Below, one piece after another: positions 24,986 to 36,780 of a stretch of 64,000 nt of DNA (position 1 is its first letter; each line of letters begins with the position of its first letter). Origin of the DNA: Terfezia claveryi. Taxonomy: Eukaryota > Ascomycota > Pezizomycetes > Pezizales > Pezizaceae. The stretch is from contig WHUX01000001.1 of NCBI GenBank assembly GCA_015179025.1, forward strand, positions 806,001 through 870,000, read 5' to 3'. The notes below the pieces were generated by a model. It was not told the origin of the DNA. It saw only the letters and a program-made list of their open reading frames with translations, and did no database searches. The position numbers and the translations under genes are program-made.

Positions 24986-26548
24986 CTACGGGCTCAACCT
25001 CTCGATCCTCCACAACGTATCCTCGGGCGAGTCCCGAGTGTACTGGAACCTATCGTGGAGTCTACTGGGTCGCCCTTGCTGTTGTGTAGAGAGAGAGAAG
25101 TTAGCCATTGACATCTAGTCAAAAATACATGCATGACATTCCATGTATGTGTACCAATGTGGGGTGAACCCCACATTCTCCCTTATATTCATTTCGTTGA
25201 ACCAGATCAATGGGGAAAGGTGGAAGGAAAAAGCTATATACCCAAAATTCAATAACGGTAGGGACGATACGCAATCCTCCCCAAAAGGGTGGAACGGGAA
25301 TCTTCTCCTGACTCTCGAATTTCTTTTCGATCAATTTTACTCTTTCTTCTAGTTCTCCTCTGCCTTGCAGAACAGTGGTTTGGCGAGACGCCCATGCTCC
25401 AATTCTGCTTCCTCGAATTCTATTGTGGTACATGTCAACTCACGTGACCTTGAAGTTTTTTAGTTCCTACCCTCTTTTCCAAGCCAGTGCTCGCGGGCCA
25501 TAGCGAGGACCTTTGGGATGGAGCATTGGAGGAATCCGTAAGCTGCAGTACTGACCTTGTGTCATAGTAGATTTGACTTTCCTCGGCTGTCAGCCTTTCT
25601 GTGATACCCTCAACCCTAACCTGTCGCTCGAGCTCCCTGAACCAGAATGTGAGTGCAGCTTGTGGGTTACTCTCAATATCCTTTGCTTTGTGGGAGGTTT
25701 CCCAATTGGAGTAAATGACAAAGCCACGGTGGTCAAGCTCCTTGAGGTAAACAATGCGAGCCGAGACCCTTCCGGAGAATAAGTGTGAGGTCGAGAGAGT
25801 TGTAGCCTCAGGCTGGGGTACTTTGGCATTCACAGCTTGGGAGAACCAAGTGTGAAACTGTAGAAAGGGATCTACTTCACCAAGTCAGCATTACTTCAGC
25901 AAAAAAGGCGTCCACAGCGAAAGGTTGGCTTTTCGGTACCATCTTGTACGAAATTGAGTGTGGGTATTGGGGAATATATGGAGATGCTAAAGAGTAGTGC
26001 GTCATCATAGATGGGCGATATTATAGGTTGACAAGGTTCAAGACATAAGAGAAGACGGAAGGGTCTAAAAAGTTCTAAAGGAAAGATATGCAACTCACCA
26101 TCGTTCAGATCATCTCGTTCGAGTACTCCAGCTGTGTATTGTTCATCATTCGGTGCAACTACCCGCAGGTCACAAAGTTACAAGTCAGTTTTCCCATCTC
26201 ACATAAATCAGTAACAACCGTCTGTCCGCACAACTGACAGCTCAGAACATGGATTATTTTGCCCGGTTTTCTGCATGGGTCGATTTCCAATGTGGATAAT
26301 GTACATGATGAGAGGTACTTACAAATGAGCTTCTCCTTTACACTAGCGGCAAGCTTACTGGTGTCCGAACCAGAATCGGTGATTGGCGAGTGGTTACCGT
26401 CGAGCTTGGCTGAGGCCGAGGTGGTAGCCATGATGGAGAAATCGCAACGCTTCCTTGTGTTTCTGGATTGTGGGGAGGGCCTTGGTGGTGGTTTAGAAGA
26501 ACAAAGACCAACTCTTATAGCAGAACAAGGAGTTGTTGAGGTCGCCAT
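24986..26548 (-). CDS. PDX3: Pyridoxamine 5'-phosphate oxidase
   Basis: Exons 26323-26548, 26099-26158, 25556-25871, 25242-25419 and 24986-25078 give 290 residues. Conserved blocks in order: FAPNDEQYTAGVLERDDL, DPFLQFHTWF, EATTLSTSHLFSGRVSARIV, LKELDHRGFVIYSNW (FMN and substrate site), LTFWFRELERQVRVEG, RGSRIGAWASRQ, PPFWGGLRIVP and the terminal SRLHDRFQY...WRIERLSP. The enzyme oxidises pyridoxine or pyridoxamine phosphate to pyridoxal phosphate using FMN and oxygen. Introns are long for this window (164, 227, 136 and 163 nt). The first 39 residues are Ser/Pro/Arg-rich before a second Met (26431), so two forms, one perhaps mitochondrial, are possible (inference). Confidence 0.95.
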
Positions 26549-28643
26549 GGAAAGACCTAGCGCCGGTAATAGCCAGTGGTCAAAAACACTCAGGTCAGGG
26601 AAAGGGCCATCAAAACCGCTATTACGTGAAGAGCATATTGTTCAGATAAGAGTTGACGACACCTCGCAGGGCTGTGACGAGCTTGATAGGCCAATATCTT
26701 CTGTGGTAATTTGCAAGCATGGCTGGCCCTAGGAACGTACGCACGACAGGACTAGATATATGGTTGGGAATGGGGGTCCGAAAGTGTCGAGAGCGGTACA
26801 GAGGGTTCGGATGGCAGAATCTAAGAGAGAGGGTTGGAAGAGGATATACAGCGGATGGGCATTGGATATTGTGAAGAACCACAAACAGCCCCAGTGGGGG
26901 GGATTGGAGGGATGTTTAAAAGTACAATTAATCTGGGAACAAACAGCAAGTTCGCATGACCTTGCGCAGTGAGTTTTCGCCCAATTGCAACTTCCTCCTT
27001 ATGTTCGGCCTATCTTTTATCCTTCTCTTGAAAGAGCTCTTTAGACATACTGTCGACATTCACAAAGCATTCACTTACCCATAGCGAATTCCAGTCGTGA
27101 TGGATGCTAATTGACTCGCTTCACCCACCAACACTACTAAGCCATAAGCTATTTAAACTACCCAGAAAGACGTCACTGGTACGTCCAAGCTATCGAGAAA
27201 TTACAGATTGATATATTACAGGAACGTAGGTGGTCTCCAGATAGCAAGCTGTATGTTGATAGCCTTATCGATATCGCCATTTGAATGTTTGAGGCCGGCG
27301 GTGCAACCAAAAGAGTGCAGAGACCTGCTCTATGAGAGAGAAGATATGTCCAAATATCTTTTTCTGCTCCTCGGCTGTATAATCTCCAAGGATTGCTGTA
27401 TGTCTGGGATTTCGGAAATATATGAGCCAAAGGGTTTAGCACGAAAGGTTGCCTAGTTAATAGCCTTGTGCCCATACCCTCGCAGGCCTAGTGATTTTGA
27501 CAGGTTGCATGTAACAAGCATGCAGAACATCCGTGGCTACCAAACACTGGCATAGCCAAACTTCTTCTGAATTTGCATCTCTTCTTCAATCATTGGCAGG
27601 AAGAGTACCTGGAGCGCGCAATCGGACGAGGGAGCAGTAAGGAAAAAGCAAAAGGTACCCCGCGCCAGTAAACACGAGTAGGAATAGGGCAGATGAATAA
27701 AGTATCAAAGTGCCACCACAAACTGTTTCATCAAAGTTGACGTCTGTAAACGAGGAATCGGACGAACAGGGTAATGCAAAAAAACTCTCTATATTATATA
27801 CCGCCAACACATCCATTAGCATCTGTCTTTCAGGGAAGTCGCAGATATTTCGCATGGGGATCGACGCATACATACCTCATGTGACATGTTACTGCTGAAA
27901 AACGGCGTGGCCCATTGTTTTGGTTGGAGGACGACCCTAGACAGCTCTGTGTCAACTGCATTAACATCATGTTTGGGTGATCATGGCGCCGAGCTCAATT
28001 CGGGTAATCCCAGGCGGAGCCACAATTTCTGAACGTCAATGTGGATGGTGACGTAGTGGGGTGCAATCAGAAGAGGCCAGCGAGTTGGGAGACTTCTACC
28101 CTCAGCAGTCTGGGATCATTTTGACAGATTCAGGGACAAGGACTTTGGTACGCCACGGCTTGAACACAAAAATCTCCCGGAAATATGGTCATAGCTCATC
28201 CAGCCCACCCCATCCATTCCCTGAGGTCCAGGTTCATCAGTTAAGAGTACGGAGCCTAGCACTACGAAACCAATGAGCCGTGCCTTTACCCAAATGTGCG
28301 AGCTAAGAGTGTGCTGTTATCTGAATGTCATGCAGTTCTGTCCCCAGTCGGAGAGCCCCACGACGAGCCAATAGCTCCGGTGAGCCTCCTCGCCCTCGTT
28401 ATTTCGTATTCATGGCCCCACAGGCTAAACCCTGGTTCTGACTATGAGAAGTGGTTCCTGGATAGCAGCCCACCTCTTTCCTTTGGTACAAGGTAATCCC
28501 CAGTTGCAATCATCCCGCACCCTGCTCTCATACGGGGAAGTAACGAGCTTCGGACTCAATATACTTCAAAAACCCCTCCTACAAGGTCCAAGGGTATTTG
28601 TGGGATCTCCATCCTTTCACAATGGGATCAAAGGCCAACCCCC
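26549..28643. other. Intergenic, 2.1 kb
   Basis: PDX3 promoter side on the left and 3' flank of the G-patch gene on the right. Open frames up to 166 codons at 28444-28944 are antisense to the G-patch gene. I see no other gene and no repeat. Confidence 0.55.
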
Positions 28644-29402
28644 TCAACTACGATTCAAATATTCCGCCAACGCCTTCCTTCTCTCCCTCTCCCGCTCTGC
28701 CTCCTTCCTCGCACTCTTCGCATCCAACTTCTTCACTACCTTGGTCTCCGGGCCACTACTAGACCCCTTCGCCTTCCTCTTGTCCCTATCCCTATCCCTA
28801 ATCTTCACCCTCAAACCCACTGTGTCATGTTTCGGCTTCAACCTCACCGCCATTGGCACCCTATCCCCCTCTGCGCCTTCCTTACCTAGTCCAACCTTCT
28901 TATCAGGATCCCATCCCCGGGAAACAAGATACTTCAATCCCTGACTTGATCTATCAAGGTGATGCGGAAGCTCTGAGTGTGGAAGGGATGACTGGTGGGC
29001 GAGGGTATGCTGATGCGTCCTTGGGTCGTGGATAGGCAGGGAACAAATATCGCAAACAGGGTAGGTATTTTTCGCCACCACTACTTCCTCTTCATCTCCC
29101 CCCTTCCCCTCGGTGCTGGTGATGAGTTCTGCATCCCCTGTCCTTATAGCCATAGCTGTAGGTGTAGCATCCGTAACCAAAGCCGGTGTATCTGGTGCTG
29201 CTTTTGACCGCTTCAATACAAGGTTCAGATAAAACGAAGAAACATCCGTACCTGTCGTCGTAGCCTTTGCTGTTGCTGGTGTCGCTGGTGCACTTCCGGC
29301 TTTGACGAAATTGATCCTTCTCTGCGATATCCCTGCTCCATACGGTTTATGTTTTCTCCAGTCCTCGGGGCCGACATATTCTTCCTCATCATGGTCGTCC
29401 AT
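28644..29402 (-). CDS. G-patch domain protein (GPANK1-like)
   Basis: Single exon, 252 residues. The N terminus starts MDDHDEEEYVGPEDWRKHKP, with a short conserved SQRRINFVKAGS segment. A compact Cys/His part, YPVCDICSLPIHDPRTH with further His residues, resembles a zinc-binding or degenerate C2H2 unit. The G-patch follows: QGLKYLVSRGWDPDKKVGLGKEG...RVPMAVRLKPKHDTVGLRVK. The C terminus is a basic helix of Arg/Lys/Glu. G-patch proteins usually bind and activate DEAH-box RNA helicases, so a role in splicing or ribosome assembly is the likely setting; the partner is not identifiable. An intron upstream of the ATG is not required. Confidence 0.85.
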   Translation of the reverse strand: MDDHDEEEYVGPEDWRKHKPYGAGISQRRINFVKAGSAPATPATAKATTTGTDVSSFYLNLVLKRSKAAPDTPALVTDATPTAMAIRTGDAELITSTEGKGGDEEEVVVAKNTYPVCDICSLPIHDPRTHQHTLAHQSSLPHSELPHHLDRSSQGLKYLVSRGWDPDKKVGLGKEGAEGDRVPMAVRLKPKHDTVGLRVKIRDRDRDKRKAKGSSSGPETKVVKKLDAKSARKEAERERERRKALAEYLNRS

Positions 29403-29539
29403 GTCGACTTGTCGTTTACATGATTAGATGTTTATCTTTTCGTGACCAGTCGCTTACTTAGCGGCCTGATTTAAGCAATCAATCTTATGTCAGCGACACG
29501 GCCCGATACTGGGATTTTCATTCCGTTCTTTTACATATC

Positions 29540-29557
29540 TTGTACCAACCAGACTAC
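29540..29557 (-). repeat. Dispersed noncoding repeat, copy 4 (5' part only)
   Basis: On the minus strand it reads GTAGTCTGGTTGGTACAA, one base from the consensus. The GCCCCTC part is absent. It lies 367 bp from copy 2 in opposite orientation. Confidence 0.4.
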
Positions 29558-29923
29558 CTACACTTGTATATATGGCGAGACTGGCCCGATCTTCTTGAGT
29601 TAGCTGTGTACCATAAGAGTAATATATATATAAGCCAATTGCCTTTAGTTAGTACGGAGTACGAAGTACATGTATGATAATTCGGGGGGGGGCCATCCAA
29701 CCAACGGCTTCAATTGTTGCAATTTCGAGATGACAGACAAATATGTTCCTCCAACCCTCATTGATATGGGTTGGGGGGGATTCCATTCTGTTTTTCGCAG
29801 CAGCTACCCTTTATTTTGGGAGTTTTTTTTGGCGTATATAATAGACCTCCTTTTTAAAACCCCTTCGTATCTCTCGTAGGCTTCGTTGATGGAACTTAAC
29901 GCCCTTGCTGATCGGTAGGTTAG

Positions 29924-29950
29924 GTGGTCTGGTTGGCACAAGGCCCCTCC
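29924..29950 (+). repeat. Dispersed noncoding repeat, copy 2
   Basis: GTGGTCTGGTTGGCACAA followed by GGCCCCTCC. It differs from copy 1 at one base in the first 18. Confidence 0.45.
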
Positions 29951-30614
29951 AGAGATGTCTGGCTTTGGGATAAGGCGGTTCTAGCGTTCCTATTGCTATA
30001 TTCGAAACCTCCTCCAACTGTTGCGTTACAAGTACGAACATATTGATCCACAATTTGCTCCTCAAAGATTCATCGACTCACTGACCCACCCACAAGAACA
30101 CGAACTTCCAATCACATCTAAGGTTCACTCGCATATCTACATCACAAATGACTGGAAAACTTTTCCAATTAACCTATATAAAAGTGGAGTTGTCTAAATA
30201 TTCTTCTTTCCGCGAAGAAGGCAAGGCACAGATTCACTAGCAAGGTAAAGAAAATAAGAAAGTTTTTTGATTAAAGACCAACCTGAACGCCTGCCCCTGC
30301 CCAGATCCAAACCCAAAGTAAAATATACAGAATCTGCATCAGAAAGCCACTCTATCGAGACCATCTAGACATGGTATGAAGAATAGCATCTAAAAAAAGT
30401 AAGATATAAGAAAAAATATATCCACCCATTTCCCAATCCCGGAATTTCAGAGTAAGAAAAAACCCCAGGTAAACCGAGCCAAGAAAGAAATTAAACATTA
30501 AAGCAACACAGATTTTCAGGAAATCGTCACCGTATTAAATGCATATAATCGTTCTCAGATGCTTTGCCGTGAAGATGTAAAAGACCAAACTTCTCTCTCA
30601 GAGAGAACGTGGGT

Positions 30615-33600
30615 CTATCCCACAACTGTTTGGAACATCTGGCCGCCCTTAACCAAGTCGAGAATCCTACCCATAACCGCCGCGGGGTATCCGCGAGACC
30701 TCATCTCGTTCACCACGGTCATTGCACCAGCTCGGTCTTCGACAGCTAGGTATGCCCTTGTCATAGCCTCGTAGGTGCTTGGTTCCCGTCGAAGTTTCGA
30801 GTTCTCGTTGGAGTTGAGCATGTCGTACACTAACCGGGCGTTCTCGATATTCTTCTCGAGTGCCCAACCGTGGATCAGAGTATTGGCAATATATGGGGTC
30901 ATCTCTACTCGAGTCTTCCTCATGTCTTCAAGGTACTTCGGGGTTTCATGAACACGGTGGTTGGCGACAAGGGCTTCAAACAGAGCCTGGTACAAAATAG
31001 CGTCAGGCTTGACGGAACGGTTGCTCATGGTCTTGTGGAAGTAAGCGAGACAGCTTTCAATATCATGAAGGACACAACCCTTGGCGTGAATAAGTGACGC
31101 ATGGTGTGTGCATTCGACAGGAACCCTCTTCTTCTCCATCATATCCAATATGCCTTGTGCAGCATTGATATCAGGGGGGTCAAGACTGGCGTAAGCATCA
31201 ATGAGAAGTTTGTAGGTGTGTCCGGTTGGCTCGATCCCGACGGTGAGCATGCGCTGATAATATTTGAGAACCTTCGCACGGTCCCGCTTGGTGATAGCAA
31301 AGAACTGGATCATCGAGTTGTAGGGAGCAGCGCGGGGCTTGTAATTCGGCATTGATTCCATTTCCTGGAATAACTCTTCGGCATATCGCTCATCGCTAAC
31401 ACGGCAGAGGGCGTTAATCATGGTTCCGTATGTGACAGAGGTTGGTTTTAGACCAAAGGCTCGCATTTCAGCGTAGTAGAATAAGCAATCATCCACACGT
31501 CTAGCACGGGCTAGCTTGCCAATGACAGCATTATATAAGAACGGAGTAGGGAAAACATTCTGGGCCTTAGACTGCTCGAAAAGCTTCATTGCCTCAGAGG
31601 CTTCATCGAAAGTTTCGTGGGACTGTTTCAGGTTGACAATGAAAAGACCATAAGTGTTTGCCGAGGGTACACCCCCAATTTGTGCCATTTCATCCCTATA
31701 TGTAGCCGCGCGTTGGTGTTCTCCGGAATTGAGGCAAGCAGCGATCATGGAATCGTAAATGTAACACCAGCCAGATCGAACAGAGCTAAATTCCGAGTGT
31801 AGGGGAATCACCTTCTTCGCCGTCGCAAAAACATCGTTGCACGCATCTATATTTTTCATGCGAGTAGCGTGTCCAATGAGCCTAGCAATAGTCTGATATT
31901 TCAAGGCCTTGCCATTATCCTTGGTGTTCCGGAATATCTTCATGACCTCGTTAAGTCCCTTCTTCTTGTCAATCATATTGTCGATAGAGTTGGAGGCCCT
32001 GATATCCATCTTTGTCCAGTAAGGATCTTGCTCCTCCATGGAGTTTTCACTCGAAACCAATGTGGGAGAAGGCAGGGCACCATCTTGGGTATATGCAATA
32101 GGAATCTGGGGCTGTGACTGAGTAATAAGATAATCGTGCCACGATTGGGCGAACTCTGGGTGCATATTGGATGCATTCAAGGAGATAGCATGGGATACAG
32201 TATCCCGAGTAAAGTTATCCAGTGGCAAGGTCCTCATTGCAACGCTTACTGTTTGTTCGAAACGATGTAAATCCTCCATCGTAGCGTTATTTCCTTCAGC
32301 TAGGAGACAGCAAGCATTGAGCTGCAATAGAATACCTAGATGCGCCCAAGTCATTTCAAGCAATGGTACAGTGCTGCATGCTGTAATCAAGGATTTGATA
32401 CAGTCAGGAGGCAAAGGTCCCTCTGGAGAATATCCGCCGACCTTCCAAATCTCGCTAGCAACCTCTGCAGTGAGCAATTGACGAGCAGCAAGGAAGTCAA
32501 TGATATTCTTCCACCCTGCCGCCACCGCCCACGACCCTGGTTTCGAATCAGGTACAGACGCAAACCCAGAGATTATTTTGGCAACGGTCTGCAGCGCTTC
32601 CGTAGAGAAGCCATTGTCAAACAATAGCTTCACATAGGCCACAGTAGCACCCAAGTCGAGGTGGGAGGTTCTCTTTGAACCCAGTAGTTCCGCCCACACC
32701 TGTCTCGCAGGGTCCAATTTGTGAGTCCTAGCGCAAAGGGCTAGAAATGCGGTCTTTGCATCCATAAGGTCTTCGGCCTTTGGCGTCCAGTTCAATTCCA
32801 GCTCTTGAGCTTCGGCTTCCATAGACCTCATAATTACCAGTAGATTTTGGTAAGCCTGGTTCGCAACGTCAAAATCCCCAGCGTCCGCTGCTTTGGCTAA
32901 TGTCGACATGGTCCAATAACAGTGAAAGCTGCCATTGGCATTGAATCTGTTGACCCAGTCCAGAGCATTCTTGAATTCACCCTTGTAAAGGAAGCCCTCA
33001 ACGAAACCTTCCATGACGACATCGGGCCTCTCTCCTCGCTGTGCGATAACTTTTTCAAGGAATGATGTTGCCCCAGCAGTATCACCAGCGGTAACATAAG
33101 CCATCACTAGATGCTTGTAAAGGCTATCCTTCTCGCTCTCAATAACCGAAGTCTTGACTTCCTCATACATCTCCAAGACGGAATGAAGGTCCTTATCCTT
33201 TGCGAAAGCATCAATGAAGTTAAAGTAGATTTCGCGATTGGGCCTGACGCCGCTCGCCTCCATCTGGTGCAAAATCTTGAACATTGCTTCGGTAAGTCCA
33301 CGTCGAGCACATGCCTCAATCAAGGTAGTATAAACATCAACTCCATATACTCTGTCCTTGACCACATAGGTGGTGGCGGCAAAAAGCTCAAGAGCAACTG
33401 CAATTCCATCGCCTTCTTCCACCGCATCCACCAAAAGAGCGTGTTGAGAGGGTGTTACAAAACCAAACCGACCGACTTCCTTTGTTTTTAACTCACGAGA
33501 GGCTTCCACACTATGCGCGCACTTGACAAGGGAAGTTAGGAGAATGGAGTAGGTCTTGGTACTAGGTACCAATTTACGGTGAAGGAGATCCTTGTAGACG

Positions 33601-34295
33601 TCTAGAAGGTATGAAATGCGGTTATCTAACACTCCCAAGCGCATTAATTGTGCCTTGGCAGACAAGAGACAGTTGAAAGTTTCGGTGTTTGGCTCAAGTC
33701 CGGACTGCACCATGAATTGAAACTGGATTGTGATATCCTTGAATCGTCCCTGACGCTTCAGTTTCTCCAGTTCGGCATTAAATTGGTCCACTGGAGACAG
33801 AGCTTCGGTTATAGCCTCGGCGCAAGAGGAACTACCTTCAACTTCAGCTGTGGCCTGCGTCGTTTCGCCATTGGAGGTTGCCTCTACCTCACCAGAACCT
33901 GCGAGGGAATCCACCGGGGAAGGGATAGGCAATTCCGAAGTATCCTCAACGTCCACCACTGCTTGTAGATCCTGGGTCTGATGTTGAGCCTTCGACCAGA
34001 GGATCTTCTTCGAGAAAAGATACCTTCTTGCATCCTTATCTAAACTGTCGTCGAGCTGTTGCCCGTGAGTGGGATTGAAGGCGTTCAAATCATTGGATTG
34101 GGTGGCATGCGTCGATAGGGCACGGCTGCCAGTTGCTGCAGGACGTCCCCTCGAGGGGTGTCTATGTGTGTTTACTTGTGCCTTGATTATGGGGAGGGAC
34201 TGCGAAGCAGCAATGACTTGCTGAGCGTAGTTGCCATTGACCAAGTGCTTGGTGATACCTTGACGGGCAAGGTGGGCCAACGGTTTGAACACCAT
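30615..34295 (-). CDS. Large pentatricopeptide-repeat (PPR) protein, probably mitochondrial (CYA5-like)
   Basis: One uninterrupted exon of 1,226 residues. The N terminus is basic and rich in Ala/Ser/Arg without early acidic residues (MVFKPLAHLARQGITKH), as in matrix-targeting peptides. The motif DKDARRYLFSKKILWSKA follows. From about residue 180 there are many roughly 35-residue helical pairs of PPR type, clearest in the last 400 residues: YNAVIGKLARARRVDDC, VTYGTMINALCRV, APYNSMIQFF, HTYKLLIDAYA, ANTLIHGWALEKN, STYEAMTRAYLAVED. Such proteins bind organellar transcripts for translation or stability. Length and repeat plan recall fungal Cya5, a translational activator of cytochrome oxidase mRNA, but that assignment rests on memory. 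Absence of introns in 3.7 kb is unusual beside its neighbours. Confidence 0.88.
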   Translation of the reverse strand: MVFKPLAHLARQGITKHLVNGNYAQQVIAASQSLPIIKAQVNTHRHPSRGRPAATGSRALSTHATQSNDLNAFNPTHGQQLDDSLDKDARRYLFSKKILWSKAQHQTQDLQAVVDVEDTSELPIPSPVDSLAGSGEVEATSNGETTQATAEVEGSSSCAEAITEALSPVDQFNAELEKLKRQGRFKDITIQFQFMVQSGLEPNTETFNCLLSAKAQLMRLGVLDNRISYLLDVYKDLLHRKLVPSTKTYSILLTSLVKCAHSVEASRELKTKEVGRFGFVTPSQHALLVDAVEEGDGIAVALELFAATTYVVKDRVYGVDVYTTLIEACARRGLTEAMFKILHQMEASGVRPNREIYFNFIDAFAKDKDLHSVLEMYEEVKTSVIESEKDSLYKHLVMAYVTAGDTAGATSFLEKVIAQRGERPDVVMEGFVEGFLYKGEFKNALDWVNRFNANGSFHCYWTMSTLAKAADAGDFDVANQAYQNLLVIMRSMEAEAQELELNWTPKAEDLMDAKTAFLALCARTHKLDPARQVWAELLGSKRTSHLDLGATVAYVKLLFDNGFSTEALQTVAKIISGFASVPDSKPGSWAVAAGWKNIIDFLAARQLLTAEVASEIWKVGGYSPEGPLPPDCIKSLITACSTVPLLEMTWAHLGILLQLNACCLLAEGNNATMEDLHRFEQTVSVAMRTLPLDNFTRDTVSHAISLNASNMHPEFAQSWHDYLITQSQPQIPIAYTQDGALPSPTLVSSENSMEEQDPYWTKMDIRASNSIDNMIDKKKGLNEVMKIFRNTKDNGKALKYQTIARLIGHATRMKNIDACNDVFATAKKVIPLHSEFSSVRSGWCYIYDSMIAACLNSGEHQRAATYRDEMAQIGGVPSANTYGLFIVNLKQSHETFDEASEAMKLFEQSKAQNVFPTPFLYNAVIGKLARARRVDDCLFYYAEMRAFGLKPTSVTYGTMINALCRVSDERYAEELFQEMESMPNYKPRAAPYNSMIQFFAITKRDRAKVLKYYQRMLTVGIEPTGHTYKLLIDAYASLDPPDINAAQGILDMMEKKRVPVECTHHASLIHAKGCVLHDIESCLAYFHKTMSNRSVKPDAILYQALFEALVANHRVHETPKYLEDMRKTRVEMTPYIANTLIHGWALEKNIENARLVYDMLNSNENSKLRREPSTYEAMTRAYLAVEDRAGAMTVVNEMRSRGYPAAVMGRILDLVKGGQMFQTVVG

Positions 34296-36052
34296 TCAGA
34301 TCAGAATTTTTCGAATCTAGGGAAGTTTAGCCATTGTATGAACATGCCCAGAATTGACAAAGCCCGAACAGAACGTACATAGCTATCCGAAATTATAGTG
34401 TTACAGTCATGGAAGGCGACAGAGAAGTCGCCGGGCGTCACACGATGTGATGGATAGGATGAGAGATCGAAGGGAATTCGGGCAGTCTAGGAAAAAAAGC
34501 TTCTGTTTGAGTAAGGTGGTATTAGCGGTGGCCTGGCTCTGGGAATGCTGTACCAGTGGGACATTCGAGATACCTTGTTTTTTTTTTTTTTTGTGGGGGG
34601 AGTTAATTGGGATAATGGGAATGACTGGAGATGTCGTAAGATGATGTCCGAGGAATTGCTTGGAGGAAATGGTCGCAAAATATATTCAAGCTACTGGCAG
34701 TGATGACTGGGCCGGGCCATGCCTGATATTTTTTTTTTTTACCATCCGAAGAAAGTTTGGCGCAACCGCACAACGTATAGGTACCACACGAAACATCTAC
34801 AATATTTTCATACCGACGCAATTCTTCCCATTGCGTTTGTGCCTTGGGGGACCTTGGGACTCCAACAGCTGAATGAGTAGAGCTACCTACCTACCTACAT
34901 GATTAGATGCAGGCTTCGCATCTCCAGGCTCTCTCTACATCTACATACAATAGCTTCCCAGGCGCCCTGCCCCGATGGAGGTTCTGTCAGGCCGTGTTCC
35001 GAATCATTTTCTACCGTTGCAAAATCTTATGTGCGGAGGCGGCAATCCGGGACGAGAATCTTGCGGGAGCTAGCGCTCGAGAAAGCTACGGTAGGGTTGA
35101 TGTTATTGCCACAACGCAAGGCGAAGTGAGTAATACGGTAGGTTATGTAGGTAGACAGCTGAGCAAGAGGCTGACATACAGGGCAGTGACAGGACTGGTT
35201 TGAGGGTAACCTGTATACATGTAGGGAAGTACAGTTAGCCCGATCGCTTTTGAGCGTTCCGCAGACTAACAATTGAGCAATTATTCTGGGTCGAATCGAT
35301 CAGCGTAGGTATTTCAGTGTGCTCTCGCTTATTGGCGCCAGGTAGGTAGGCTACCTAGGTATTGGGATTGTTCCTGAACGGCATGCGTATGCAGATGCAC
35401 ATGCAGGTCCTAACCGGGCAAGGAGAAAGCAAACACTAGAGGCTCTATTACTATTGTATATATGTACACTAGGTATGTAGGTACACAACTACTTACTACC
35501 ATGCTGCTTTATTGGTCAACACTTCTACGGATGAATATGTGTGGATGTAGTACCCATATGTACTAGTAAGACACCATGACCGCCGCAATGGCCCGAGTCT
35601 CTGCCTTGAGAAGTCACAGGTTGATTTTCCAGTACCAGACCGTTGTGGGTTTATGTATATTTTTGATCCTTTCTTCCGTATCCTTGAACCTGCTCATTCC
35701 TCGAGTCCCTACCTAGCCCATATTCTAAAATGCCAACTGGTAAATATAGAATAAGTACTCCCTAGGTAGAGCAACAAGAAACGACGAGAACAAGCCCCAA
35801 AATACAGCCAAACCTCTATAGCTGCATCCTCTAGATAGACAGTACTGGCACCTCTCCTACTGCATTCCTAACTGGGTGGAACCACATGTTCCTCCTGATC
35901 CTCTGCAACAAGACAAGTTCGGCTATAACTAGAATTGTATGTTAGTAGTTTCACATACTCCTCATATGGTGATACCCATCCATTGATTACCCGCTGTCAT
36001 GATGAATTTCTTCCCGGTCTCTGATTAAAGGGCATCTAGCACAACCCACGGT

Positions 36053-36062
36053 TTACCCTGAA
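36053..36062 (-). promoter_or_regulatory. TTCAGGGTAA motif (copy 2)
   Basis: Exact 10-mer on the minus strand in noncoding DNA 1.4 kb upstream of the Crinkler-like gene. Confidence 0.3.
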
Positions 36063-36723
36063 AACCCAAACGCCAAAAGCGTTTTGGTGAATTGCAATAT
36101 TATTTGGGTAACTAGATATACGTAACGATCGATCAAGTGGCCAGCTTTGTGCAATTTAACTTCAGCCGCCGGGTTGGTAAAGGATCTGCAAAACAAGGCA
36201 CACTTTCTCCTAAGTACTGCTGTACATACGGTACCTAACTTCTAACTTGTTCCACCACCTCTCAACTCCGATATGCACCGGCGCACCTGCAGGCTGGTGC
36301 ATTCATCCAAACCCCACAATGCACGCAAATCACTTTTTCGGCACATATGCCTTCTTAGCCTTACGTGTCCTCTTGATGTGTACAGGTAGTATGTCTCTCC
36401 TCTCATCGGCTCAGGCTAAGGAAATTTAATTCTAGCAAGCAAGCGTGAGCCGCGGAACGCCATTCTCCACGGCTAATCCAGACTTGAAGTCTAGACTCTC
36501 GGCTACGCGAGCCCACCTGGGGCTTGTGGGAGAAATCACAAACTTCGCTCGGCCACCAATTATTAATACGCAGATGACCCAATGACCCAAGTTACAATGC
36601 CGTATGTGGCGGGCTGGGGCTTCAGCTTGTAATCTTTCTGGCACAATTGCTGCCGGGCCGGAACTAGACTACGTGCCGGATGCTTTCCCAAAGGTGCATT
36701 GTGTACATCAGTAGCAATGTCAG

Positions 36724-36780
36724 CAAGCGACGTCGTCAGCAAGTGATGTCGGCAAGCGACGTCAGCTAGCGACGTCAACC
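36724..36780 (+). repeat. Short imperfect tandem repeat with GACGTC cores
   Basis: Four units of about 14-16 bp built on AGCAAGCGACGTC; three retain the palindrome GACGTC and one has GATGTC. CRE/ATF-type factors recognise TGACGTCA, so a binding array is possible, but none of the units has the full 8-mer. Confidence 0.45.

Larger units (their letters stand above)
29403..30614. other. Intergenic, 1.2 kb
   Basis: Promoter of the G-patch gene and 3' flank of the PPR gene. It contains two copies of the dispersed repeat (29540-29557 minus, 29924-29950 plus) and a GTACGGAGTAC palindrome at about 29653-29663. No gene was seen. Confidence 0.55.

Noticed and set aside
36425..36500. tRNA-like sequence on the minus strand (TAGCCGAGAG A-box-like, AGACTTCAAGTCT stem)
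   Set aside because: Acceptor stem does not close and the B box is poor; at best a tRNA relic.
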